The notes under the pieces were generated by a model that made no database searches, was not told the DNA's origin, and worked only from the letters and a program-made list of their open reading frames with translations. Position numbers and translations under genes: made by a program. Positions 17,927 to 27,247 of a DNA stretch of 64,000 nt are shown piece by piece. Position 1 is the first letter of the stretch. Each line of letters begins with the position of its first letter. Source of the DNA: Burkholderia vietnamiensis LMG 10929 (GTDB taxonomy: Bacteria > Pseudomonadota > Gammaproteobacteria > Burkholderiales > Burkholderiaceae); contig NZ_CP009631.1 of assembly GCF_000959445.1 (NCBI RefSeq), forward strand, positions 992,001 to 1,056,000, read 5' to 3'.

Positions 17927-19203
17927 TGCGTCGTCTCGCTGCGCGCCGCGCGCGCCAGGGTCGCGAGCACGTCGTAGCACGCGCCCATCGTGTGATAGTC
18001 GGTCTTGCCGGCCGGGCTCTTCTCGTCGCTGTACTTGCGGTTGTCGCAGGTGAGGATGCGGTACCACGCGCCGTAGCGGTGATCGACGAAGTGCGCCCAG
18101 CTGTAGCGCCAGATCTCGTCGTACCAGTCCCAGAAACGCTCGCTGCCGGTGCGCGCGCCGAGCATCGCGGCCGCCGCGAAGGTCTCCGCCTGCACCCAGA
18201 AATACTTGTTGTGATCGCAGATCGTGAAGTCGGGGCCGAAGCCGTAGCAGAGGCCGCCGTGATCGGCGTCCCACGCGTGCGCGAGCGCCGCGTCGAACAG
18301 CTCGGTCGCGCGCGGCACCAGCCAGTCGAGCGGCCGGTGGCGTTCGAGGATCAGCAGCAGCTTCGCCCATTCGGTCTGGTGGCCGGGCTGGAAGCCCCAC
18401 GGCCGGAAGATGTTCGAGCTGTCTTCCTTGTTGTAGTCCCAGTCGACCGACCAGTCCGCGTGGAAGTGCTCCCACACGAGGCCGCCCGACAGCGCCGCCT
18501 GACGCTGCGTGATGTGGCTCGCGACCTTTTCCGCGCGATCCAGATACGTGAGATGGCCGGTCGCCTCGTACGCGGCGAGCAGCGCTTCGGTCATGTGCAT
18601 GTTCGCGTTCTGGCCGCGGTACGACGATACGTGCCAGTTCGGCGTAGCGTCGTCGGCATAGAGGCCGGCGGCGGCGTCCCAGAAGCGGTGCTCGGCGAGC
18701 TCGAAGGTCGATGCGATCAGCGCGCGGGCTTCGTCGATGCCCGCCATCGTCGCATGCGCGGCGGCGAGCAGCACGAACGCGAGCCCGTAGCAGTGGCGCG
18801 TGGCGTCGAGCGTGGCCTGCTTGCGGCCGTCGCGCCACTCGAGTTCCCAGTCGTAGCCCTGCAGCGCGTCGTCCCAGTGCGCGTCGCGCAGGAAGCGCAG
18901 GCCGTGGCGCGCGTAGTCGAGGTGGCGCGCGTCGCCGAAATGCCGGAAAGCCATCGCGTAGTTGTAGACGAACCGGCAGCTGCTCACCAGATGCCGCGAC
19001 GTGGGGTTGTAGATGCTGCCGTCGTCGCGGAAATAGTGGTGGAAGCCGCCCGTCGGGTCGAACGCGTTCGCCGCGTAGAAGCGCAGCGTGTCCTCGACGT
19101 GCGACAGCAGGAACGACGGATCGCGGAAGCTCGCGACGAACGGCGCCGCTTGCGCGTGACCGGCCGGCGCGGCCGGAGTGGGTTGGACCGGAGGCATGTT
19201 CAT
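17923..19203 (-). CDS. N-acylglucosamine 2-epimerase (AGE) family sugar isomerase
   Basis: This 426-residue (alpha/alpha)6-barrel enzyme has AGE-family stretches GGFHHYFRDDGS, RFVYNYAMAFR, RHCYGLAFVLLA, NMHMTEALLAAYEATG, WGFQPGHQTEWAKLL and DHNKYFWVQAETFAAA, which contribute the conserved His residues of the active site. Relatives include mannose isomerase YihS and cellobiose/N-acetylmannosamine epimerases. The GFQPGHQTEW block and a downstream fructokinase favour a mannose or related aldose-ketose isomerase. Its ATG lies within the last codons of the LacI regulator (4-bp overlap). Confidence 0.88.
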   Translation of the reverse strand: MNMPPVQPTPAAPAGHAQAAPFVASFRDPSFLLSHVEDTLRFYAANAFDPTGGFHHYFRDDGSIYNPTSRHLVSSCRFVYNYAMAFRHFGDARHLDYARHGLRFLRDAHWDDALQGYDWELEWRDGRKQATLDATRHCYGLAFVLLAAAHATMAGIDEARALIASTFELAEHRFWDAAAGLYADDATPNWHVSSYRGQNANMHMTEALLAAYEATGHLTYLDRAEKVASHITQRQAALSGGLVWEHFHADWSVDWDYNKEDSSNIFRPWGFQPGHQTEWAKLLLILERHRPLDWLVPRATELFDAALAHAWDADHGGLCYGFGPDFTICDHNKYFWVQAETFAAAAMLGARTGSERFWDWYDEIWRYSWAHFVDHRYGAWYRILTCDNRKYSDEKSPAGKTDYHTMGACYDVLATLARAARSETTQ

Positions 19204-20219
19204 GATTCGTGGACCGTGGCGGTATCGAGTGCCGGTGAGCCGGCGGGCTGGCTGCTGGCCCGCACGATCAGCTCGACGGGCAGGGAGATCTCGGTGTGCT
19301 CGGGCGCTTCCGCGAGCAGCAGTTCGACGCCGCGGCGGCCGAGCGCTTCCTTGTCGACGGCGAGCGTCGTGAGCGGCGGGTTCGCGTGCGCGGCGGCCGG
19401 GATGTCGTCGAAGCCGACGATCGCGATGTCCTGCGGAATCCGCAGGCCGCGCGCGATGCAGACGCGCTGCGCGGCGAGCGCGGCGGCGTCGTTGTACGCG
19501 AACACCGCGTCGGGGCGCGGGCCGGGCGCGTCGAGCAGTTGCTCCATCGCGCGCGCGGCGCCGGTGTCGGGGTCGAGGCCGGCGTCGATCGTCAATTCGT
19601 AGGCGGGATCGAACAGCTTGCCGGCCTCGAAGAACGCGCGCCGATAGCCGATCGCGCGCTGCGCGATGCTGTAGTGCGCGGCCGAGCCGCCGATGAACGC
19701 GATGCGCGAGCGGCCGGTGGCGAGCAGGTGGCGCATCGCGAGCGCGGCGCCGGTCGCATTGTCGATGTTCACCGAACGCAGGCCGGGCGCCCACAGGTCG
19801 ATCAGCACGAGCGGCCGGCCGGTCGCCGCGAGCGCCTCGATCGTCTCGGGCTCGATGAAGCCGGCCACCGCGATCGCGTCGGGCGCGTGCGGACGCATCT
19901 GGCGCAGCACGTCGTCGTTCGGCCCGACCGTGAGCAGCGTGGGTACGATGCCGCGTTCGCGACAGGCGTCTTCGACGCCGTGCAGCACGTGCGAGAAGAA
20001 CGGGCTCGCGGGAAAGCGGTTGTGCTGGCGATGCAGCAGGAAGGTGAGCCGGCGGATGCGCGGCCGCAACTGCGCCTGGTCGTAGCCGAGCCGGTGCGCG
20101 ATTTCGACGATGCGCGCGCGCGTGGCCTCGGACAGGCCGGGCTGGTTTTTCAGCGCGCGCGAGACGGTGCCGATCGAGACCTCTGCCGCCCGCGCCACGT
20201 CGCGAATGGTGGTGCCCAT
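19200..20219 (-). CDS. LacI-family transcriptional regulator of the sugar operon
   Basis: This 339-residue protein has an N-terminal helix-turn-helix (MGTTIRDVARAAEVSIGTVSRALKNQPGLSEATRARI) with the minor-groove hinge, then a periplasmic-binding-protein-like effector domain (VILVGFDDIPAAAHANPPLTTL form). It is the first gene of a three-gene operon with the AGE isomerase and the kinase, all overlapping by 4 bp, so it is likely autoregulated and induced by the pathway sugar. No sugar transporter is attached to the operon. Confidence 0.92.
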   Translation of the reverse strand: MGTTIRDVARAAEVSIGTVSRALKNQPGLSEATRARIVEIAHRLGYDQAQLRPRIRRLTFLLHRQHNRFPASPFFSHVLHGVEDACRERGIVPTLLTVGPNDDVLRQMRPHAPDAIAVAGFIEPETIEALAATGRPLVLIDLWAPGLRSVNIDNATGAALAMRHLLATGRSRIAFIGGSAAHYSIAQRAIGYRRAFFEAGKLFDPAYELTIDAGLDPDTGAARAMEQLLDAPGPRPDAVFAYNDAAALAAQRVCIARGLRIPQDIAIVGFDDIPAAAHANPPLTTLAVDKEALGRRGVELLLAEAPEHTEISLPVELIVRASSQPAGSPALDTATVHES

Positions 20220-20664
20220 CGTTCGGGTCCGGTTTGTTTAGGATGAAGGCGATTGTATAGTAAAAATCCGGGCGCAATTCGGGCCGAATAACCGGGGAAT
20301 ACCCGGAAATAACGGGTTTTTAGGTGCTAATCTGCGAAAACGACGTAACTAAAAATACTAAACAAAACGCGGGAAAGGCAAGGTTGGTGTGGGGCGGTGT
20401 TGCGGTGCGCGGGTGGTCGGCGTGAAGTTGCTCATGGGAGCGGCGGCCAGAGAAGGGGCGCGGCGCGGTGGCGGGGGCGAGCGCGGGCGAATGAGACGAA
20501 CGAAGCGGACGCGGCGAACGAAGCGGACGCGGCGAACGAAGCGAACGAAGCGGACGGGGCCGGACGTGGCGAATGAAGCGAACGAGAGCGAGCGCAAGCG
20601 TACGAAGCGCGCGCCGGCTACCCGATCCCGCCAACCGCCCGCCCCGCCGGTCTCCGCCCGTCGT
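20220..20664. other. Promoter region of the LacI operon plus a low-complexity tract; no gene supported
   Basis: Bases 20245-20370 are AT-richer than the surroundings and hold the minus-strand promoter. ACTATACAAT on the minus strand (20253-20262) is a plausible -10. ACCCG/CGGGT arms around GAAATAA (near 20304-20320) form a small palindrome that could be an operator. From 20497 the DNA becomes a purine-rich repeat tract. The minus-strand frame across it codes only for a repetitive Arg/Ser/Pro stretch, so I call no gene. Confidence 0.45.
20497..20600. repeat. Imperfect tandem repeat of an 18-bp unit (CGAACGAAGCGGACGCGG)
   Basis: Two near-exact copies (about 20497-20514 and 20515-20532) are followed by shortened and diverged units built from GAACGAAGCGGACG. 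The tract lies between the LacI operon promoter and the 3' end of the EAL-GGDEF gene. Slippage between copies is expected. Confidence 0.8.
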
Positions 20665-22506
20665 TCAGCAGGCCACCGCGGCGCGCGGCGGCTCGCCGCG
20701 CTCGCGCAGCGCGGCGCGGCCGGCGTCGAGGTCGACGACCGCGAGTCCGCCCGGTTGCTGCTTCGCGCGTCGCTTCGCGAGCGCGGCGACCGACGCGATC
20801 TCGTCGCTGCCGTAGCGCATCGCGTCGTTGGCGCCGGGCGGCACGCCGACCGCGCCGATCGCCATCGTCACGAAGCCAAAGAACGCGGCGTTGCCGTGGC
20901 GGTCCTCGCCGCGCAGCCCGCCCGCCAGCCGGTCGGCCTGCGTATAGAAGCGCAGCGCGCCTTCGTTGAAGCGCGCGATCGCCTCGGTCGCGCGCGCCTG
21001 CCAGTCGTCGCGCTGGAACAGCACCAGGAAATCGTCGCCGCCGACGTGCCCGAGAAAGTCGCGCTGCGGATCGCACACGCCGGCCAGCACCGTCGCGGCG
21101 AACTTCAGCACTTCGTCGCCCTGCCAGTAGCCGTACTGGTCGTTGAACGGCTTGAACTGGTTCAGGTCGACGTAGCACGCGTGGAAGCCGGCGTCGCGCG
21201 CGAGCAGGCGGTCGATATGCGCGCTGATCGGGATGTTGCCCGGCAGGAACGTCAGCGGATTCGCGTAGCGCGCGGCCTCGATGCGCATCTCGGTCACCGC
21301 GCGCACCAGGCTCTCGCCGGTGCCGAGCCCGACGTAGCGGCCGTGTTCGGTGATCACGAAGCCGTCCGCCAGATAGCGCTGGTCGTGGCGCGCGAGCAGC
21401 ATCGCGAGCTGCTCGACCGTCGTCGCGTTGTCGATCATCAGCGGCGCATCGTTCGCGAACTGCAGACACGGCTTCTTGCCGAACACCTCGCGGTGATACG
21501 GCAGCGCGAAGCGGTCGATGAAGCCGTGCCGGTTCACCAGCGCGACCGGCCGGCTGGCTTCGACGAGCGCGACCGCGTGCAGGCCGGGCATCCGGTTGAA
21601 CAGATCGAGCACGTCGTTGTTGGTCGCGTCGCGCGGCAGCGCCGGCGCGGGCACCAGCATCTTCGCCGCAATCGTCGCGGCTGGACGCACGCTGCGCGTC
21701 GCGCCGGGAAACACCGCGATGTGCGGCGTATGAATCGCGTCGCGGGCGGCCGGCGCGAGCAGCGCCGACGGGCGCGCGCTCGGCCGGCCGAGCAGGAAGC
21801 CCTGCACGCAGCAGATTCCGATGTCGCGCACGACGGTCAGGTCGCTTTCGTTCTCGATCCCTTCCGCGATCAGCTTCGCGCCGCTTGCTTGCGCGAAGTG
21901 CTGCATCGCCCGGACCGCCTCGAACTTGAGCGGATCGCGCGCGATGTCGTGAATGAAGAAGCGGTCGATCTTCACGACGTCGGGATGCAGGCGCAGCCAC
22001 AGGTTCATGCTCGCGTTGGCGGTGCCGTAATCGTCGAGCGCGAACTGGATGCCCGCATCGCGCAGCGTCTCGACCGCCGGCCCGATGCGCGCGATGTCGG
22101 GCATCGTCGCCTGCTCGGTGAGCTCGATCACGATGCGCTCGGCGGACACGCCCGCGCGGGCGAGCAGCTGCCGCGCGCGCTCGCGTTCACGCGCGAGCTG
22201 CACGATCGTGCGCGCACTGAAGTTGAGGAACAGCTTGCCGTCGCAGCCGAGCGCCGCGAACGCGTCGATGCAGGTGAGCGCGGCCGCCTGTTCGAGCGCG
22301 ATGGTGGCGCCGTCGCGGGCGGCCTGCGCGAACAGCGCGTTCGGCGCTTCGAGATCGGTGCCGCGCGGGCCGCGGATCAGCCCTTCGTAGCCGACGACGG
22401 TGCCCGACGCGAGATCGACGATCGGCTGGAATACGGCGGCGAGCGCGCGCTCCGCGATCAGGCGCGTGGTGACGGCGGCAGCGGAGCCGGAAGAGGGCGG
22501 AGGCAT
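20665..22506 (-). CDS. EAL-(middle sensor)-GGDEF cyclic-di-GMP turnover protein
   Basis: This 613-residue cytoplasmic protein has no membrane segment. The EAL domain (about 15-255) has metal and catalytic residues Glu41 (YEGLIRG), Asn95, Glu128, Asp158-Asp159 (DDYGTANAS), Lys179, Glu215/Glu218 and Gln235, so phosphodiesterase activity is likely. Residues about 295-410 look like a CBS-type regulatory segment (FNRMPGLHAVALVEASRPVALVNR ... ADGFVITEHGRYVGLG). The C-terminal GGDEF domain carries GGDDF at 489-493, an allowed variant. The domain order EAL first is the reverse of the commonest architecture. It could make or degrade c-di-GMP depending on the middle domain. Confidence 0.93.
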   Translation of the reverse strand: MPPPSSGSAAAVTTRLIAERALAAVFQPIVDLASGTVVGYEGLIRGPRGTDLEAPNALFAQAARDGATIALEQAAALTCIDAFAALGCDGKLFLNFSARTIVQLARERERARQLLARAGVSAERIVIELTEQATMPDIARIGPAVETLRDAGIQFALDDYGTANASMNLWLRLHPDVVKIDRFFIHDIARDPLKFEAVRAMQHFAQASGAKLIAEGIENESDLTVVRDIGICCVQGFLLGRPSARPSALLAPAARDAIHTPHIAVFPGATRSVRPAATIAAKMLVPAPALPRDATNNDVLDLFNRMPGLHAVALVEASRPVALVNRHGFIDRFALPYHREVFGKKPCLQFANDAPLMIDNATTVEQLAMLLARHDQRYLADGFVITEHGRYVGLGTGESLVRAVTEMRIEAARYANPLTFLPGNIPISAHIDRLLARDAGFHACYVDLNQFKPFNDQYGYWQGDEVLKFAATVLAGVCDPQRDFLGHVGGDDFLVLFQRDDWQARATEAIARFNEGALRFYTQADRLAGGLRGEDRHGNAAFFGFVTMAIGAVGVPPGANDAMRYGSDEIASVAALAKRRAKQQPGGLAVVDLDAGRAALRERGEPPRAAVAC

Positions 22507-22764
22507 GGGCGGGCTGAAGCGAGGGTACGCCAGACTTTAACGGCAACTCGCGCGGACAATTGAGTGAAGATTTCGTGACCTGATGCACGTGGATGGTGCA
22601 TCGGTGTGCGGCGAGCGGCGAAGAGGGCACGGCGCGCAGGCGAGCAGCCGCAAGCGAGAGCGAGCCGGGACCGCAAAACCCACAACGCCGCAGCCCGCGA
22701 ACCCCGCCCGCGGCAAGCACCCAGCCAACCGCCTCCTACCGCTACGCCACTGCGCCCGCCCGCG

Positions 22765-23802
22765 TCAGCGCCTGCCCGCGTTCAGCCCGCGGCCGCCGCG
22801 TGCGCTCGCGGCGACCGGTTCCCCATCTTCGCCGCTCGTGTCGCGCGCGCCCCAGCGTTGCGCGAGGGCCGCGCATGTCATCAGCTGGATCTGATGAAAC
22901 AGCATCAGCGGCAGCACGATCGCGCCGACCGCCTGCGCGGAGAAGATCACCTTCGCCATCGGCACGCCGGCTGCGAGGCTTTTCTTCGATCCGCAGAAGA
23001 TGATCGTGATCTGGTCGGCGCGGTTGAAGCCGAGCCGCTTGCCGACGAAGGTGGTCAGCAGCAGCGCGATCGCCAGCAGCACGATGTTGACGATCAGCAG
23101 GCCGCCCAGCGCGCGCGCCGGAATCTGATGCCACAGCCCCTGGTTCACGGCCTCGCTGAACGCGACGTAGACGACCAGCAGGATCGAGCCCTGATCGACG
23201 AAGCGCAGCACGCCGCGATTGCGGTCGATCCAGCGGCCGATCACCGGACGCAGCAGCTGCCCCGCGATGAACGGCACGAGCAGCTGCATCACGATGCTGC
23301 CGACCGTGCTCCACGGCGACGCGGCCGCGGCCGACTGCGACGTGATCATCAGCCCGACGAGCGCGGGCGTCACGAAGATCCCGAGCAGGCTCGACGCCGA
23401 GGCCGCGCACACGGCGGCCGGCACGTTGCCCTTCGCGATCGAGGTGAACGCGATCGACGACTGCACCGTGGATGGCAGCGTGCAGAGGAACAGCACGCCG
23501 GCGTAGAGCGTCGGCGTGACGAGCGGCTGCAGCACGGGTTTCAGCGCGAGGCCGAGCAGCGGAAACAGCGCGAAGGTGCTGAGCAGCACGACCGCATGCA
23601 GCCGCCAGTGGGTCGCGCCGGCGATGACGGCTTCGCGCGACAGCTTCGCGCCGTGCAGGAAGAACAGCAGGCCGACCGCGACGTTGGTCGCCCAGTTGAA
23701 CGCATGCGCGGCCGCGCCGTGGCACGGCAGCAGGCTCGCCAGCACGACGGTGCCGACCAGCGCGAGCGTGAAATTGTCGGGAAGAAAGCGTGGACGGGCC
23801 AT
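22765..23802 (-). CDS. Bile acid:sodium symporter (BASS/SBF-like) family transporter
   Basis: This 345-residue protein is highly hydrophobic with about ten transmembrane helices. Family segments are LLFFLHGAKLSREAVIAG, FLCTLPSTVQSSIAFTSIAKGN and FCGSKKSLAAGVPMAKVIF, which match the YfeH-type SBF_like group. Substrates in bacteria are mostly unknown organic anions. It is monocistronic: the downstream gene starts 258 bp away and the upstream neighbour is divergent. Confidence 0.9.
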   Translation of the reverse strand: MARPRFLPDNFTLALVGTVVLASLLPCHGAAAHAFNWATNVAVGLLFFLHGAKLSREAVIAGATHWRLHAVVLLSTFALFPLLGLALKPVLQPLVTPTLYAGVLFLCTLPSTVQSSIAFTSIAKGNVPAAVCAASASSLLGIFVTPALVGLMITSQSAAAASPWSTVGSIVMQLLVPFIAGQLLRPVIGRWIDRNRGVLRFVDQGSILLVVYVAFSEAVNQGLWHQIPARALGGLLIVNIVLLAIALLLTTFVGKRLGFNRADQITIIFCGSKKSLAAGVPMAKVIFSAQAVGAIVLPLMLFHQIQLMTCAALAQRWGARDTSGEDGEPVAASARGGRGLNAGRR

Positions 23803-24157
23803 GGTGAAACTCGAGTCGGAAACAACGGCGGGGGCAGGCGCGCGTGTCGCGCGCGCGAAGCCGCTATTGTCCGGCCAGCGAATTCAATACACAAATTCAT
23901 TGTGGGAATCGATTGATGATTCCATTGCGCGGGAGCCGGTGTCGCGGCGGGTCGAAATCTGCGCCAATCCACCGAAGAATGTTCTGCGACGATCGCGTCA
24001 GGAAGTGAAAAAACCTAGCAGTAACATGGTGTTACACCGATGCCGGCGACCTAACACTTTTTGGCTCGACACCGTTTCGGGCCACCCATAAATTACTGCT
24101 GAAAGGCTTGCGTCGGCCGGGGAGTGTCCGGCTGCGGGCCGCAACAGGCACTGAGCG
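23803..24157. other. Divergent promoter region; no gene seen
   Basis: The stretch is AT-rich by local standards (about 23880-24060). It holds partly symmetric motifs such as GAATCGATTGATGATTC (23916-23932) and GTAACATGGTGTTACAC (24023-24039, arms GTAAC/GTTAC), which could be regulator sites for the BASS transporter or the secreted-protein gene. No reading frame is convincing. Confidence 0.4.
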
Positions 24158-24661
24158 ATGGCGGAACGGGCGAAACGGAAGATCGGACGATGGGTGGCAG
24201 GGGCGCTCTGCGCGCTGCTGGTGCCGCTCGCGCTTGCCCAGCCGCCGCGCGGCGGCGCAGGTTTCGGCGCCCAGGGTTTCGGTCACGGCTTCGGTCATGG
24301 CCTCGGCGCCGGCACGCGCGCATACGGCCAACCGGCCGCGGGCGTACCGGTATGGCGTCGCGGTGCGCCGGCCGGCGGCGTGCGCAGCGGCGGCGTGAAC
24401 GGCTACGGCGCCCGCTGGGGGCTGCGGCCGACGCCGTCGTATGGCCACTACGCCGCGCAGAACCCGTACCGGCCGATCAGCGCCGATTCGCGCCAGGTGC
24501 CGCATCCGTCCGGCGGCGGCAACGTGCCGCTGCGCGCGGGCTCGATCCGCGCGGACGTCGCGCGCTACAACGAGGAGCGCGGCGGCCGTCCGATGCCGCC
24601 GCCGCGTGCGCAGGAAGAATCCGGCCGCTCGCCGTTTTTCTCGCCGTTCTACCGAAACTGA
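24158..24661 (+). CDS. Hypothetical secreted Gly/Arg-rich protein, 167 aa
   Basis: The N-terminus MAERAKRKIGRWVAGALCALLVPLALA is a signal peptide ending at about residue 27. It is followed by a Gly-rich repeat region (GGAGFGAQGFGHGFGHGLGAG), then a Gly/Arg/Pro-rich basic tail with aromatic residues. No domain is recognised. Such proteins are often envelope-associated and intrinsically disordered. The signal peptide and codon bias support a real gene, but the function is unknown. Confidence 0.65.
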   Translation: MAERAKRKIGRWVAGALCALLVPLALAQPPRGGAGFGAQGFGHGFGHGLGAGTRAYGQPAAGVPVWRRGAPAGGVRSGGVNGYGARWGLRPTPSYGHYAAQNPYRPISADSRQVPHPSGGGNVPLRAGSIRADVARYNEERGGRPMPPPRAQEESGRSPFFSPFYRN

Positions 24662-25001
24662 GCGCACCGCGGGCTCGTCCCCCGCGCTGTGATGCGAATT
24701 CGCCACAGTCGCCCACACATTTCCGCTGATTTTCCCGACGCATTGCGCTATCTTTCGCGCCCGGCACGCGCGCCGCGCGGCCGGCCGGCCGCGTGTCCGT
24801 CCCGCGCCGGGCTGCCGCGATGCGCCGCCGCGCATGTTCGCGCCGAGAAGTTAATGCCGCCGCTATACCCGCAATAAGTGCGCGCAATTTTGGTCAGATA
24901 AATCTTCCGTAAAGATGGCTGCGCCCCACACGACGCAAGCACTCGGCCCCAAAAACAACGCTCGCGCCGCTTATCGACTATCGACAAAACCTGGAGATCC
25001 C
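24662..25001. other. Leader/promoter region of the porin gene; no gene seen
   Basis: The final 150 bp are AT-enriched and contain GCTATACCCGCAATAAGT (24863-24880), with a possible -10. The ribosome site CTGGAGATCCC lies just before the porin ATG at 25002. No small gene is convincing in the remainder. Confidence 0.4.
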
Positions 25002-26078
25002 ATGAAAGCATTCGCTCGCCGTGCGTCGCGCACGTCCGTCAACCTGATCGCCGCGGCCGCCTGTGTCGCTGCCGCCGCACCCGCCCATGCGCAGTCGAGC
25101 GTGTCGCTCTATGGTCAGGTCGACGAGTGGGTGGGCGCGACCAAGTTCCCGGGCAGCGATCGCGCATGGAACGTGTCGGGCGGCGGGATGTCGACGTCGT
25201 ACTGGGGCCTGCACGGCGCGGAGGATCTCGGCGGCGGCTACAAGGCGATCTTCACGGTGGAGAGCTTCTTCCGGGCGCAGAACGGCCAGTTCGGCCGCTT
25301 CCAGGGCGACACGTTCTTCGCCCGCAACGCGTACGTCGGCGTCAGCTCGCCGTACGGCACGGTGACGGCGGGGCGCCTGACGACGCACCTGTTCCTGTCG
25401 ACGATCCTGTTCAACCCGTTCTACGACTCGTACACGTTCTCGCCGATGGTGTACCACGTGTTCCTCGGCCTCGGCACGTTCCCGACCTATCCGAGCGACC
25501 AGGGTGCGGTCGGCGATTCGGGCTGGAACAATGCGCTGTCGTACACGTCGCCGTCGTTCGGCGGCCTGAATTTCGCGGCGATGTATGCGCTCGGCAACAC
25601 GGCCGGCGACAACCGCTCGAAGAAGTGGAGCGCCCAGTTCAACTACGCGAACGGCCCGTTCGCGGCGACCGCCGTCTACCAGTACGTGAACTTCAACAAC
25701 GGCCCGCAGGATCTCAGCTCGCTCGTGACCGGCCTGAAGAGCCAGGGCATCGGGCTCGTCGGCGCGACCTACGACCTGAAGTACGTGAAGCTGTTCGGCC
25801 AGTACATGTATACGAAGAACGATCAGGCAAGCGGCAGCTGGCACGTGAACACCGCGCAGGGCGGCGTCTCGGTGCCGCTCGGCGTCGGCAACGCGATGGC
25901 GTCGTACGCGTACTCGCGCGACGCCGGCGGCCTCGACCAGACGCGCCAGACCTGGGCCGTCGGCTACGATTACCCGCTGTCCAAGCGCACCGACGTCTAC
26001 GCCGCGTACATGAACGACCACATCAGCGGGCTGTCGAACGGCAACACGTTCGGCGCCGGCATTCGCGCGAAGTTCTGA
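25002..26078 (+). CDS. General Gram-negative porin (Burkholderia OpcP/Omp38-like family)
   Basis: This 358-residue protein has a signal peptide ending AHAQ (MKAFARRASRTSVNLIAA...). The mature N-terminus SSVSLYGQVDEWVGA is the standard start of beta-proteobacterial porins. The SYWGLHGAEDLGGGYKAIFTVESFF and AYVGVSSPYGTVTAGRL segments and the C-terminal IRAKF with terminal Phe (BAM targeting) complete the 16-strand barrel pattern. It forms an outer-membrane trimer for small solutes. It is monocistronic, with a hairpin terminator downstream. Confidence 0.93.
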   Translation: MKAFARRASRTSVNLIAAAACVAAAAPAHAQSSVSLYGQVDEWVGATKFPGSDRAWNVSGGGMSTSYWGLHGAEDLGGGYKAIFTVESFFRAQNGQFGRFQGDTFFARNAYVGVSSPYGTVTAGRLTTHLFLSTILFNPFYDSYTFSPMVYHVFLGLGTFPTYPSDQGAVGDSGWNNALSYTSPSFGGLNFAAMYALGNTAGDNRSKKWSAQFNYANGPFAATAVYQYVNFNNGPQDLSSLVTGLKSQGIGLVGATYDLKYVKLFGQYMYTKNDQASGSWHVNTAQGGVSVPLGVGNAMASYAYSRDAGGLDQTRQTWAVGYDYPLSKRTDVYAAYMNDHISGLSNGNTFGAGIRAKF

Positions 26079-26143
26079 TTCGCGCATTCGCCGCGCGCGC
26101 AGACGCTGCGCGCGCGGCCGGCATGTCGGCCTGCCCGCCCACG

Positions 26144-26172
26144 AACGGCGCCGCTCACCGCGGCGCCGTTTT
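26144..26172 (+). terminator. Rho-independent-type terminator after the porin gene
   Basis: AACGGCGCCGC pairs perfectly with GCGGCGCCGTT across a 5-base loop (11-bp stem), followed by TTTT after the stem's GTT end. It lies 66 bp after the porin stop. Confidence 0.8.
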
Positions 26173-26255
26173 GCGTTTGTTGACCTTTATGTTTCCTCGC
26201 CTTTGTTACCCTATTGCCAAATTGCATGATTACCTAGGAATTGCGGGCTAGTTCG

Positions 26256-27215
26256 ATGGATACCCTCGTCAGCATGAATGTGTTTCGGTACGTCGTCGAA
26301 GTAGGCAGCTTCGTGGGCGCGGCCGAGCGCATGCAGATGTCGGCCGCGATGGCGAGCAAGCACGTGATGCATCTCGAGCAGCAGCTCGGCGCGCGGCTGC
26401 TGCATCGTACGACACGACGCGTCGCGCCGACCGAGGCGGGACGCGAATACTACGAGCGCCTCGTGCAGGCGCTGTCGGAACTCGACGAGGCAGGGCAGGC
26501 GGTGGGCGCCGCGAGCGTCGTGCCGCAGGGGCGGTTGCGCGTGACGTCGCTGTCGGCGTTCGGCTTGCGGCACGTGATGCAGGCCGTCACCGACTATGCG
26601 GGCCGGTTCCCGGACGTGACCGTCGACATGACGCTGTCCGACCGTGTCGTCGATCTGATCGAGGAAGGCTATGACGTCGCGGTGCGCGCGGCGCCGAATG
26701 GGTTGAAGTCGTCGTCGCTGGTCGCGCGGCAGATCGCGACCGCGCACATTCTGCTGGTGGCGTCGCCGGATTATCTGGAGCGGCGCGGCACGCCGCAGAC
26801 GATCGCCGATCTCGCGTACCACAACTATCTGCGGCGCGAGTCGAGCGCCTCGGCGCTCGATGCGCTGGTGATCGACGCGGCCGCCGCGTCGCGCGTGAAC
26901 CTGAACGGCAACCTGATCGTGAACCATCTCGAAGGGCTGCGCGCGGCCGTGCTCGCGGGCGCGGGCATCGCGCTGCTGGGCACCGAGGTGGTCGGCGACG
27001 ACATCGAATCCGGCCGGCTCGTGCCGCTGCTGCTCGACGCGGTGCCGCCGCACGAGGCGCCGATCTATGCGGTGTACGCGAGCCGCCGTCACGTGTCGGC
27101 GAAGGTGCGCTCGTTCGTCGATTTCCTCGCCGCGCGCTTCGAAGGGCAGTCGCTGTGCCCGTCGATCGAGGCGCGGCTGCGCGTGCTGCCGATCACGCGA
27201 ATCAAGCGAGCTTGA
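26256..27215 (+). CDS. LysR-family transcriptional regulator
   Basis: This 319-residue protein starts MDTLVSMNVFRYVVEVGSF. The winged helix-turn-helix spans residues 1-60 (AAERMQMSAAMASKHVMHLEQQLGARLLHRTTRRV), followed by the two-lobed effector domain (GRLRVTSLSAFGLRHV, YDVAVRAAPNGLKSSSLVARQI). It resembles the CrgA/DsdC-like group. The neighbour downstream is convergent and the porin upstream is separated by a terminator, so its target cannot be guessed from position. TTG at 26241 would add five residues and is less likely. Confidence 0.9.
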   Translation: MDTLVSMNVFRYVVEVGSFVGAAERMQMSAAMASKHVMHLEQQLGARLLHRTTRRVAPTEAGREYYERLVQALSELDEAGQAVGAASVVPQGRLRVTSLSAFGLRHVMQAVTDYAGRFPDVTVDMTLSDRVVDLIEEGYDVAVRAAPNGLKSSSLVARQIATAHILLVASPDYLERRGTPQTIADLAYHNYLRRESSASALDALVIDAAAASRVNLNGNLIVNHLEGLRAAVLAGAGIALLGTEVVGDDIESGRLVPLLLDAVPPHEAPIYAVYASRRHVSAKVRSFVDFLAARFEGQSLCPSIEARLRVLPITRIKRA

Positions 27216-27247
27216 CTGGGTTTGCACGCGAGCGTGCGTCGATGAAG

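Noticed and set aside
20320..20634. 104-residue minus-strand frame with RSPRPLRS repeats
   Set aside because: Its sequence is the translation of the tandem DNA repeat plus AT-rich promoter sequence. It has no ribosome site and no family resemblance.
22606..23916. 436-residue plus-strand frame antisense to the BASS transporter
   Set aside because: Highly charged shadow frame over an obvious membrane protein gene.
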